From: Mageeibacillus sp. UBA6980
GTDB taxonomy: Bacteria > Bacillota > Clostridia > Saccharofermentanales > Saccharofermentanaceae
Length of the DNA: 31,189 nt
Direction of reading: 5' to 3'
Assembly: GCA_002450095.1 (NCBI GenBank)
Contig: DJYK01000013.1
Coordinates: forward strand, 1-31,189
Both the position numbers and the translations under genes were made by a program. The notes under the pieces were generated by a model. The model had not been told where the DNA came from, did not search any database, and was given only the letters and a program-made list of their open reading frames with translations. Of the stretch, positions 7,919 through 14,697 are shown in pieces; the stretch's first letter is position 1; every line of letters starts with the position of its first letter.

Positions 7919-8308
7919 ATGTCGACTTATTTAACAACACAATTAGCTGGATACCCGGACCTACTAAAAGTTCGGGACGTATCAGCCATTACGGGTTATG
8001 GAAAAACAACAGTCGGGAACTGGCTAAAAGAAGGAAGACTGCGTTATACCGTTGTAAGACGAGCAATTTATATTCCCAAATTCGAACTCATAGAATACTA
8101 TGCACAGAGGATTTCGACTCCGTTTGCCGCAAATCGAATTAGCAATAAGGGAACTGCTTTAAAAGGTCCCTTTTGTACCATTCACATTAAAATGTCATCA
8201 TCAAGACGAAAGATAGAATACAAACCATTGACCATATCCAAAAATGAAGCTATCTTGTTTAAAGATTATCATTTAGTTTATAACCCATTTTTTCAGCTGC
8301 CTCTTTAG
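7919..8308 (+). CDS. Excisionase/MerR-like helix-turn-helix DNA-binding protein
   Basis: A 129-residue product. Residues 14-62 (PDLLKVRDVSAITGYGKTTV, then RAIYIPKFELIEYYA) have the layout of the HTH_17 excisionase family: helix-turn-helix, basic wing, then the PKxxLIEYY element. Family members usually end soon after this point. The last ~60 residues, from TPFAANRIS on, do not resemble a domain I know, and the DNA under them contains a hairpin (AAGGGA ... TCCCTT, 8145-8170) followed by a T-run, so this part may be accidental read-through. No clear Shine-Dalgarno precedes the ATG. The stop overlaps the first unit of the 8307-8596 array, suggesting that array as the protein's target. Confidence 0.6.
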   Translation: MSTYLTTQLAGYPDLLKVRDVSAITGYGKTTVGNWLKEGRLRYTVVRRAIYIPKFELIEYYAQRISTPFAANRISNKGTALKGPFCTIHIKMSSSRRKIEYKPLTISKNEAILFKDYHLVYNPFFQLPL

Positions 8309-8596
8309 TTGAACGATGCACCATTTTTGGAGTATCATTCAGGTCAACGTACCATTTTTGTTTTTTGTGAGATTTGGTACGCTGATTTTGCCTTTATAAC
8401 GTACCTTTTTCCGTTATTGGGAGTTTTGGTACGTAAAAATTTCAAATTTACGTACTATTTCTCGATTATTGCAAGTTTGGTACGTTGAGAACCCGATTTT
8501 AACGTACCTTTTTGTCGGTTTTATGGATTTGGTACGCTGGAGGGCGATCCGGGTGATGGAGTTGAACGATGCACCATTTTGGGAGTATCATTCAGG
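8307..8596. repeat. Array of six 37-38-nt units, inner four at 51-52-bp period with inverted ends
   Basis: Inner units at 8346-8382, 8398-8434, 8449-8486 and 8501-8537 each begin AACGTACC (third: TACGTACT), continue with a T-rich stretch and end TTTGGTACG. Each is therefore an interrupted palindrome about 37 nt long, with 14-15 nt between units. Two outer units, 8307-8343 and 8560-8596, are a 37-bp direct repeat of each other with one mismatch and also fold as an imperfect hairpin (GAACGATGCACC against GGAGTATCATTC). No open frame explains the array. It fills the gap between the HTH gene and tRNA-Ser. Candidates are recombinase or excisionase binding sites, or a transfer/replication origin. 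Confidence 0.75.
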
Positions 8597-8638
8597 CAAA
8601 ATCAGCGAAAAATCGAACCGCAATTTTGGCAAGAGAAA

Positions 8639-8666
8639 ACCCTTGAAACGCAGTAATTTCAAGGGT
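8639..8666 (-). terminator. Rho-independent terminator of tRNA-Ser
   Basis: Read on the minus strand, the arms ACCCTTGAAA and TTTCAAGGGT form a perfect ten-bp stem with an eight-base loop, followed by TTTCTCTT. It begins seven bases after the encoded CCA of tRNA-Ser. The right-end copy of the element's subterminal inverted repeat is part of this hairpin. Confidence 0.65.
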
Positions 8667-8672
8667 CTCGGG

Positions 8673-8761
8673 TGGCGGAGCCGGTGGGATTCGAACCCAC
8701 GTGGCCGTGAAGCCAAACGGTTTTCAAGACCGCCTCGTTATGACCGCTTCGATACAGCTCC
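8673..8761 (-). tRNA. tRNA-Ser(UGA)
   Basis: The 89-base gene includes CCA. The acceptor stem GGAGCTG pairs with CGGCTCC (one G-U), discriminator G73. The anticodon loop CTTGAAA gives anticodon UGA. A long variable arm (GGCTTCACGGCC region) marks a class II tRNA, and the T-arm GTGGGTTCGAATCCCAC is intact. It reads UCA and related serine codons. Its 3' half is repeated at 7655-7710, so the gene is the target and proximal end of an integrated element. Confidence 0.95.
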
Positions 8762-8831
8762 GTGTCCGAGGATTATATCAAAACGGAAAGCTACTTTCAA
8801 TATATGCGGCCTTTATTATCGAGAGTCTGCC

Positions 8832-9776
8832 TTACCATTCGCCGTAGAAATTCTGTACCGTAGACTGACCGATCTGTCCGCCTCCCGGAGCACGGACACG
8901 GCAGGATGCGACAGAGACCCATGTGTAAGTAGTTGACCTCATATTCGACGCATGTCCGGGGGAGTTGATAAAGCCGTTGATGATGCGTGTGTTGAAAACA
9001 CCTACGCTTCCGCTCGCGATGTTCTCTCCGAATGCAACATCCCAAGTATCGTATGGCATTCCGCTGTCGCACATAGTGCCGTCAGGTCTTGTATGAGAAA
9101 AGACGACCGCACTCTCGACCGCTCTTAATCTCGCATATCTGTATTCCGGAGAATTGAGATCCGTAACACCGCGAAGAGCGGGAACACCGCAGCTTGCTCT
9201 GTAGGAGTTGATCTCCGCTATGTGACCCGAAGGATCGTCGAACTGCGCTTCAACCTGCATAAATCCGTCTGCAAAGCGTATATAATACGTTTCCCAGCCG
9301 TCTGCCGTTATATTGGACACTATGCCGTAATTCGCGCATTTAACGCCGAATTCGACGCTGTCCGAGAAGCCGTTAAAAAGTGTCGTTATATCATCTGCGG
9401 GACCTGCTATCTGAGAGGCCCAGTAGCTTCTTCCCTGATCGTCCGAGGATCTGTTAAGGAATACTTTATAGAAGATCTCTATAAGCCCTGCTTCGGACAT
9501 TGAAGAGGCTTTGGATGCAAACTCCGGACTATAGAAGAATCCGCGTGCACAGTCCTTACCTGAGATAGCGTGACTTCTAAGCTTTGACACCCAATCGTTA
9601 AGACCGGACGGATCAGGGGATCTTCCGAGGCAATCACTGTAAAGTGAGGTTACGAATGTGGTTATCGGATCGGGATCCGAATCCGCTCTGACGCTTACGC
9701 TTTTGAATGTAACGACATTAAGAAGCACCAATGCCGTTGCCAGGACAACTGCAAATATCTTTCTCGCTTTATTCAT
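8832..9776 (-). CDS. Secreted protein with DUF4214 and CAP domains
   Basis: A 314-residue exported protein: signal peptide (residues 1-~32, basic MNKARK then a hydrophobic core ending near VRADS), a DUF4214-like domain (~38-150; LYSDCLGRSPDPSGLNDWV and a second copy-like FYKVFLNRSSDDQGRSYWA), and a C-terminal CAP/SCP domain (~185-314) with the CAP1/CAP2-type elements FGENIASGS and SPGHASNM plus the HTRPDG motif. CAP proteins are extracellular with varied roles, so the activity is not assigned. The start at 9776 is set by GGAGG eight bases upstream; an ATG at 9782 is only two bases from it. It is last in a likely parA-parB-membrane protein-CAP operon. Confidence 0.85.
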   Translation of the reverse strand: MNKARKIFAVVLATALVLLNVVTFKSVSVRADSDPDPITTFVTSLYSDCLGRSPDPSGLNDWVSKLRSHAISGKDCARGFFYSPEFASKASSMSEAGLIEIFYKVFLNRSSDDQGRSYWASQIAGPADDITTLFNGFSDSVEFGVKCANYGIVSNITADGWETYYIRFADGFMQVEAQFDDPSGHIAEINSYRASCGVPALRGVTDLNSPEYRYARLRAVESAVVFSHTRPDGTMCDSGMPYDTWDVAFGENIASGSVGVFNTRIINGFINSPGHASNMRSTTYTWVSVASCRVRAPGGGQIGQSTVQNFYGEW

Positions 9777-9809
9777 ATGCATTACCTCCGATTAAGTTGA
9801 TTATAACCT

Positions 9810-11741
9810 CTAACCGATGTAACTGAAACACCATGCATAGAAAAGAATAAAAACCGATATGACTCCGAGCCGGCCGATGACCCACGGCCTCGGGCATTCA
9901 TAAGTATTGTAATCACCATCCTTACCGTGCTTTATAAAATACCACGCCAGGAACCCTGCCACACCCGCTATTGCGGTCGCGACGCAGGGTATCACGATCG
10001 GAGAGATACTTTCCAGGATGATCTTTACGGTCGTTCCTCCGTAGCTTTCTCCGGTGATCTTCTGAAGAAGTCCGGAGTTGAGCATATATGTGGAGGATCC
10101 CTTGGTATTGGACAGCAGCACTATAAGGGCTTCCATGACGATGCTCAGGAGGATAAGTCTGTCGTTGTCTTTATGGAACGGGATAAGGAACGAGAGCGAC
10201 AACACAAGCGGGATCAGCCACTGCTGATTCCAGTCTATAAAGGCCGTGAAGGAGGCATATACCGTGAATATCGTGAGCATGGATCCGTACAGCATCCCTC
10301 GCTTGTCATCGGTATCAGCTTTGTAAAAGAAAGCCGCAATGCATATGACAGTAAACGACAGAACAAAAAGCGATATCGTCCCGATACCCGTTTCCGTGAG
10401 CCGGTCGGCAAAAGAATACTCTTTGTTGGTTATTCCCGCCACGGCACTGTAACCCCAGCCCCTCTCGAAAAGCACTTTCGTAATAAGCGGAACGATCATG
10501 ACTAACGCGAGATTCTTTACTATGTCGATAATGCGCTTATTTGCGAGCAGAATGAGCGGGATGAACACCATTAAGGGTAAAGTCTTCATCGCGACCGCGA
10601 GGCTCATTATAAGCGAGAATACGGCGTATTTTTTACGGTAGTAGAAAGGAAGCGCGATAAGCATCACGATAACGTAGATGACATCGAGCTGACCGAAGAC
10701 CAGCGAGACAAAAAGCAGTACCGATGATGTCAGATAGAGAGACCTGACATTAATGAGGTATCTGTCGTCCATTTGGCATTCTTCCGTGATGAACCTGATA
10801 AGCCAAACTGATACGAGTATCAGCGCCAAGGCCGCGAGCGTGAGATACAGGACTATAAGATCGGCCTGTGCTTCACTCATGCTGTCGACACTTACGAAAG
10901 GCATGAACGGCAACAGTAAGACAGCCACGACAACAACGAAAGTAAAATCGTAATTATACGTAAAAAGAGACAGCGGACTTTGTCTTTGCAACTCAGCAAG
11001 ATACGAGTCTTCAACAAAGCGTGTTAAGTGTCCCGACATAAGCGAATCTTTTAATCTTATCGCCATATTCGAAGTCATAAGAAGATCGAACTGCTGGCTT
11101 ACGATAAGCACGGACAGAGCGATCACGACTCCCAAGATAAGACGATCATAAAGATCGCTGTCGCCTATCTTTTTCCTGTCGTAATTAAGAACGTAAATGA
11201 TCGTTACCATCGCAACAGCAAGATAGACGAGCCCGAATGCCGTCTTATTACCCGATGACCCGGTAAGACCTTTGATCGTAAAGCTTATATTCCCCTCATC
11301 ATCCGTAACAAGAGACGGAACAACTGAATCTTCACCTATATCGTTAACCGTAAACCTGAGTCTGCAGATACTTCCGAGGGTAACTTCCTTATATGAGAAC
11401 GAGACCTTTGAATCGTAGACGGAAGTTACTTCTTTACTGACAACGGTATTGCCGCTCTCGTCTATAAGCTCCAAAGTTCCGTCGATCCTCGTAACGTTTT
11501 CCGTATCAGATGGATCCAATACTATTCCTATCTCGCAGATCCTGCTGTAGAGCATCTTAAAGGACTGTTCGTAGACCTGTCCTTCACTGATCTCTATCCT
11601 GTTCTGTCCGCTCGAATAGTAAGTCCTCGGAATAGCCCATATACTCATACCCGGCAGCACTGCTACCGCACCGATATATATGAGTATGAGAGCAATGACC
11701 GCAACGGATAATCTTATTGCTGATCCTTTGTTCCGTTCCAT
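9810..11741 (-). CDS. Large polytopic membrane protein, probable GT-C-type glycosyltransferase
   Basis: A 643-residue protein with about twelve transmembrane segments. After a first helix (residues 10-30) comes an extracytoplasmic beta-rich domain (~35-165: GTLELIDESGNTVVSKEV, then a SICRLRFTV stretch); the remainder is polytopic. The segment VFGQLDVIYVIVMLIALPFYYRKKY with a following MKTLPLMVFIPLILL resembles the GQxD region and helix pattern of GT-C mannosyl-/arabinosyl-type transferases (GT87 or PIG-M-like), which use polyprenyl-phosphate sugars outside the membrane. The catalytic acidic residue cannot be named with certainty. The gene starts ten bases after parB, and the CAP gene follows closely, so an envelope role is likely. 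Confidence 0.6.
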   Translation of the reverse strand: MERNKGSAIRLSVAVIALILIYIGAVAVLPGMSIWAIPRTYYSSGQNRIEISEGQVYEQSFKMLYSRICEIGIVLDPSDTENVTRIDGTLELIDESGNTVVSKEVTSVYDSKVSFSYKEVTLGSICRLRFTVNDIGEDSVVPSLVTDDEGNISFTIKGLTGSSGNKTAFGLVYLAVAMVTIIYVLNYDRKKIGDSDLYDRLILGVVIALSVLIVSQQFDLLMTSNMAIRLKDSLMSGHLTRFVEDSYLAELQRQSPLSLFTYNYDFTFVVVVAVLLLPFMPFVSVDSMSEAQADLIVLYLTLAALALILVSVWLIRFITEECQMDDRYLINVRSLYLTSSVLLFVSLVFGQLDVIYVIVMLIALPFYYRKKYAVFSLIMSLAVAMKTLPLMVFIPLILLANKRIIDIVKNLALVMIVPLITKVLFERGWGYSAVAGITNKEYSFADRLTETGIGTISLFVLSFTVICIAAFFYKADTDDKRGMLYGSMLTIFTVYASFTAFIDWNQQWLIPLVLSLSFLIPFHKDNDRLILLSIVMEALIVLLSNTKGSSTYMLNSGLLQKITGESYGGTTVKIILESISPIVIPCVATAIAGVAGFLAWYFIKHGKDGDYNTYECPRPWVIGRLGVISVFILFYAWCFSYIG

Positions 11742-11751
11742 GTTCTTAGAA

Positions 11752-12732
11752 TCATTTGAGAAGATCTATAAGACGGTCGAGATCTTCGTAGTTTTTATAA
11801 TCGATAATGATCTTTCCTCTTCCTGCTGCGCTGTCGAGGACCTTCAGTTTAACCTTGGAGCCGAGAGACTTTTTGAGCTTAATCTCCACTTCCTTTGTAC
11901 TTAATTCAAACTGAGGATCAAGTTCCTTCTTGGAAGTCTTCGTGGCTTCTTCCGGATGCTCAAGAGTATAGATATATTTCTTTACATACTCTTCGGCCTG
12001 TCTTACCGTCATATCCTTGGCAAGGATAACATTCGCCGCCTTCTTCTGATCTTCGGGATCCTTCAATGAGAGGATAGCCTTGGCATGTCCGGCAGACAGA
12101 TCACCGTTTCTGATGAAGTCCTGCAATGATTCATCTATATTGATGAGTCTTACGGTATTGGCAATAGTCGCACGCGGCTTACCGAGTTTCCTGGCGAGCT
12201 GCTCCTGACTCATACCGTGAGTCTTAAGAAGATTATCCATCGCATATGCTTCTTCAAGAGGATTCAGATCTTCTCTTTGCAGGTTCTCGATAAGAGCCTG
12301 TTCCATCGTCTGCTGATCCGTAAGTTCCCTTACGATCGAAGGAATGACCTTCAGACCCGCTATACGGGCCGCTCTCCATCGTCTCTCACCTGCGACGATG
12401 ATGTAGCCGTCATTCTTCTTCTGAACGATTATAGGCTGTATTACGCCGTTCTCCTTGATAGAGGCCGCGAGCTCATTCAATGCTTCTTCGTTAAAGACCT
12501 TACGCGGCTGATCAACGTTAGGTGATATATCATTGATCTTAAGTTCTACAACGGAATCGGAAGCATCCTCGGGAATACCGTCACTCGACAGCAGCGCACC
12601 CAGTCCTTTTCCGAGTCCTCTTGCGGCTGTCGCTTTCTTAGGTGCTGCCGCTTTCTTTACGGCAGTAGTTTTCTTAGCAGTTGTTCTCTTCGTTGTTGTT
12701 GTCTTTTTTGCAGTTGTTTTTCTCTGTGCCAT
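11752..12732 (-). CDS. parB: Chromosome partition protein ParB (Spo0J)
   Basis: A 326-residue CTP-dependent clamp that loads at parS and spreads to organise the origin. Visible parts: the N-terminal CTP-binding domain with VAGERRWRAA and ALIENLQREDLNPLEEA (ParB box motifs), the helix-turn-helix MSQEQLARKLGKPRATIANTVRL, and a C-terminal dimerisation domain ending IDYKNYEDLDRLIDLL. The first ~36 residues are an unusual Lys/Thr/Ala tail preceding GLGKGLGALL, where most ParB proteins begin. The start at 12732 follows GAGGTGG; an upstream ATG at 12744 would overlap that site. Downstream of parA with a short gap; three matching parS sites lie at 13617, 14202 and 14668. Confidence 0.95.
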   Translation of the reverse strand: MAQRKTTAKKTTTTKRTTAKKTTAVKKAAAPKKATAARGLGKGLGALLSSDGIPEDASDSVVELKINDISPNVDQPRKVFNEEALNELAASIKENGVIQPIIVQKKNDGYIIVAGERRWRAARIAGLKVIPSIVRELTDQQTMEQALIENLQREDLNPLEEAYAMDNLLKTHGMSQEQLARKLGKPRATIANTVRLINIDESLQDFIRNGDLSAGHAKAILSLKDPEDQKKAANVILAKDMTVRQAEEYVKKYIYTLEHPEEATKTSKKELDPQFELSTKEVEIKLKKSLGSKVKLKVLDSAAGRGKIIIDYKNYEDLDRLIDLLK

Positions 12733-12764
12733 AATCCACCTCATATATAGATTTATATCTATAT

Positions 12765-13529
12765 TTACTTGGTCCTCTTAATAACCTCTGTTGCCAATGC
12801 TTCGTATGCTTTGCTTCCCTTAGAGTTCTTATCGTAATCCAAGATAGCGACTCCGTGGCTCGGTGCTTCAGCGAGTCTGACATTCCTGGGTATATGAGTA
12901 GCAAATACCTTATCACCGAAGTAGTTCACTACCTCTTCCTCAACCTGTCTCGTGAGCTGTGTCCTTCTGTCGAACATCGTGAGAACTACTCCGAGAATAG
13001 AGAGATTCTTATTCAATTTCTTCTTGACGATATTAATGGTATCTACTAGCTGAGTAAGTCCTTCGAGAGCATAGTACTCACCCTGGATCGGAATGATGAT
13101 TCCGTCAGACGCTGTCAGAGCATTGATAGTAAGTATGCTTAATGACGGAGGACAGTCGATGATTATATAGTCGTATTCATTCTTAACCGGTTTGATTGCA
13201 TTCTTGAGAACCTGTTCTCTTGACATTACGTTAACCAACTCGATCTCCGCACCTGCGAGATTAATATTAGTCGGACAGATATTAACATTCTTAGCCGAGG
13301 ATTCGAGTATTGCATTCTTGATCGGTTCATCATTGACGATCACATCGTAGATAGTAGATTCGAGTTCTCCTTTATCAATACCAAGACCGCTTGTAGCATT
13401 GCCCTGCGGATCAAGATCGATAACCAATACTGACTTTCTCTTCTTTCCGATAAAAGCGGCCAGATTAACAGCAGTCGTGGTCTTACCTACTCCGCCCTTC
13501 TGATTAGCCAATGTCAAAACGTAAGCCAT
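12765..13529 (-). CDS. parA: Chromosome partition ATPase ParA (Soj)
   Basis: A 254-residue deviant-Walker-A ATPase of the ParA/MinD family that works with ParB in origin segregation and, in related bacteria, modulates DnaA. Motifs: KGGVGKTTTAVNLAA with the signature first Lys of the deviant P-loop, VLVIDLDPQGNATSG, IIIDCPPSLSILT, and the C-terminal RNVRLAEAPSHG typical of chromosomal Soj. I prefer the ATG at 13529 because GGGAG lies seven bases upstream; a GTG at 13535 is possible. First of the parA-parB operon; parS1 lies 88 bases upstream of this start. Confidence 0.95.
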   Translation of the reverse strand: MAYVLTLANQKGGVGKTTTAVNLAAFIGKKRKSVLVIDLDPQGNATSGLGIDKGELESTIYDVIVNDEPIKNAILESSAKNVNICPTNINLAGAEIELVNVMSREQVLKNAIKPVKNEYDYIIIDCPPSLSILTINALTASDGIIIPIQGEYYALEGLTQLVDTINIVKKKLNKNLSILGVVLTMFDRRTQLTRQVEEEVVNYFGDKVFATHIPRNVRLAEAPSHGVAILDYDKNSKGSKAYEALATEVIKRTK

Positions 13530-13611
13530 ATACACACTCCCTTAATATTATTACAAATTTATAATAACATTATTATTCCGCTGCTGTATAACATTCAGAT
13601 AACAATAAAAA

Positions 13612-13637
13612 AGGAATGTTCCACGTGGAACATTCCT
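13612..13637 (-). terminator. parS: parS1 (13617-13632) within a 26-bp palindrome, terminator of the zinc-ribbon gene
   Basis: TGTTCCACGTGGAACA at 13617-13632 is a perfect 16-bp parS-type palindrome. It is extended five bases on each side (AGGAA/TTCCT) to a 26-bp perfect palindrome. On the minus strand a T-run follows (TTTTTTATTG), so the site also has the form of a rho-independent terminator for the 13665-14189 gene. Confidence 0.9.
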
Positions 13638-13664
13638 CATAGAGAATTATTATCAAGAAATAAA

Positions 13665-14189
13665 CTAATTATAATGACCTGAAGCAATGGCATATATGTA
13701 AACTATAATATAAATAAGTATTACTAATCCATTAATTGCCAATCCTATAATACTTATTATTTTCGCTGTATTTGCAGTTTTTACTTCAGAAGGATTATTC
13801 TTATCTACCTTTGAAGCCATTACCAGAGCAATAATTGAGAAGATCGTTCCCATACCAAAGAAGAATATACCAAAGATTGAGAGTATCAGTGCCGACATAC
13901 TTAGACCAAATGACCTGCCATATCTGGAACGGTATGTCGGACCGTTATAAGTATTATTATTATTGATAACAGATCCGCACTTCGGACACGCGTTAGAGAA
14001 ATATCTTGTACTGCAATTCGGACAAATCTTCTCGACGGCATTAAATCTCGTTCCGCAGGCGGGACAATACAATCCTTCAAATTCCTCATTACAATTCAGA
14101 CAAACATACTTAAATGTATTGCCTCCACAACTGGCACATACTTTATTATCATTATCAGTTTTACAACCGCAAAAAGTACAAATCTTCAT
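13665..14189 (-). CDS. Zinc-ribbon membrane protein (DUF4190-like)
   Basis: A 174-residue protein. Residues 1-~75 carry several CxxC pairs forming zinc ribbons (CTFCG/CASCG, CLNCN/CPACG, CPNCS/CPKCG). A Tyr/Asn/Arg-rich linker follows, then two transmembrane helices (~95-125 and ~145-170) with a short basic loop, the layout of DUF4190-type membrane proteins. The ribbons should be cytoplasmic. It starts at 14189 after AGGAG. It is a paralogue in design of the 14218-14640 product; both lie between parS sites in the gyrB-parA interval. Function unknown; the placement suggests nothing beyond proximity to the segregation centre. Confidence 0.8.
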   Translation of the reverse strand: MKICTFCGCKTDNDNKVCASCGGNTFKYVCLNCNEEFEGLYCPACGTRFNAVEKICPNCSTRYFSNACPKCGSVINNNNTYNGPTYRSRYGRSFGLSMSALILSIFGIFFFGMGTIFSIIALVMASKVDKNNPSEVKTANTAKIISIIGLAINGLVILIYIIVYIYAIASGHYN

Positions 14190-14201
14190 ATCTACTCCTA
14201 T

Positions 14202-14217
14202 TGTTCCACGTGGAACA
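14202..14217. promoter_or_regulatory. parS: parS2
   Basis: TGTTCCACGTGGAACA, identical to parS1, lies between the two zinc-ribbon genes. It abuts the stop codon (14218-14220) of the upstream one and ends 13 bases before the start of the other. Unlike parS1 and parS3 it has no extended arms or T-run and so is not terminator-like. Confidence 0.92.
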
Positions 14218-14640
14218 TCAACTCATCAAGAAAGGACCATATACCGCGCAGAATATAATGAATACCAAAATATTCACCGTTCCCATTGCAAGTGATGCAA
14301 TGATTTCTTTTGAAGCATTTCCTTTTCTTAATTCAATTATTGAAAGTATAACACCTGCGATTGATAAAGGGAACAGGAATGTGGTTATCAATCCGATCAG
14401 AGACAAGATAAATGGTAAAGTAGAGTGTTTCTTCTCTTTGCCTAATAATTTATCTACTTCCTGTTTACTCGGTTTATCTGACAGAACATTCTTGGCGGTA
14501 TAACCGCACAATTTACAATGATCACCGTCAAATACAGCAGAACACTTAGGACACTTATATATAAGTTCCGTACTTCCGCATGACAGACATACAGTCTCAT
14601 CTTCATCACACCATGTACCGCATTTAGCACAGACTTTCAT
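14218..14640 (-). CDS. Zinc-ribbon membrane protein (DUF4190-like), second copy
   Basis: A 140-residue protein beginning MKVCAKCGTWCDEDETVCLS. Four CxxC pairs (CAKCG, CLSCG, CPKCS, CKLCG) make two zinc ribbons in residues 1-~48; a Lys-rich linker (KPSKQEVDKLLGKEKKHS) and two transmembrane helices follow. It shares its plan, ribbons plus linker plus two helices, with the neighbouring 13665-14189 product. I start it at the ATG at 14640, with GAGG nine bases upstream; a TTG at 14655 would overlap that site. Function unknown. Confidence 0.8.
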   Translation of the reverse strand: MKVCAKCGTWCDEDETVCLSCGSTELIYKCPKCSAVFDGDHCKLCGYTAKNVLSDKPSKQEVDKLLGKEKKHSTLPFILSLIGLITTFLFPLSIAGVILSIIELRKGNASKEIIASLAMGTVNILVFIIFCAVYGPFLMS

Positions 14641-14660
14641 AATCAAATACCTCAAACAAA

Positions 14661-14690
14661 AACGGATTGTTTCACGTGGAACAATCCGTT
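14661..14690 (-). terminator. parS: parS3 (14668-14683) within a 30-bp palindrome, terminator of gyrB
   Basis: TGTTTCACGTGGAACA at 14668-14683 differs from parS1/2 at one base and closer resembles the bacterial consensus TGTTTCACGTGAAACA. The palindrome extends seven bases on each side (AACGGAT/ATCCGTT). Read from gyrB, whose stop lies eight bases away, the stem is followed by TTTTTGTTT, a classic intrinsic terminator. Confidence 0.9.
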
Positions 14691-14697
14691 TAACATA

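Larger units (their letters stand above)
7711..8672. mobile_element. Relic of a tRNA-Ser-integrated mobile element
   Basis: The segment is bounded by the 56-nt tRNA-Ser repeat on the left and the intact tRNA-Ser on the right. Inside are a truncated and a complete excisionase-like gene, two terminator-like hairpins near the left end and an inverted-repeat array, but no integrase, relaxase or transfer gene. Near both ends a related sequence occurs in opposite orientation: TTTTACTGCGTTTTCA at 7738-7753 and TTGAAACGCAGTAATTT at 8643-8659. I read it as a collapsed integrative element of the kind common in Clostridia, unable to move on its own. Confidence 0.65.

Noticed and set aside
8346..8537. 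CRISPR-like array (repeats of ~37 nt with short gaps)
   Set aside because: Only the ends of the units are conserved, the gaps are 14-15 nt and the unit interiors vary; no cas gene is nearby.
8469..8936. Plus-strand ORF across the array and tRNA-Ser
   Set aside because: It reads through the tRNA in reverse and through repeats, has no ribosome binding site and no family resemblance.
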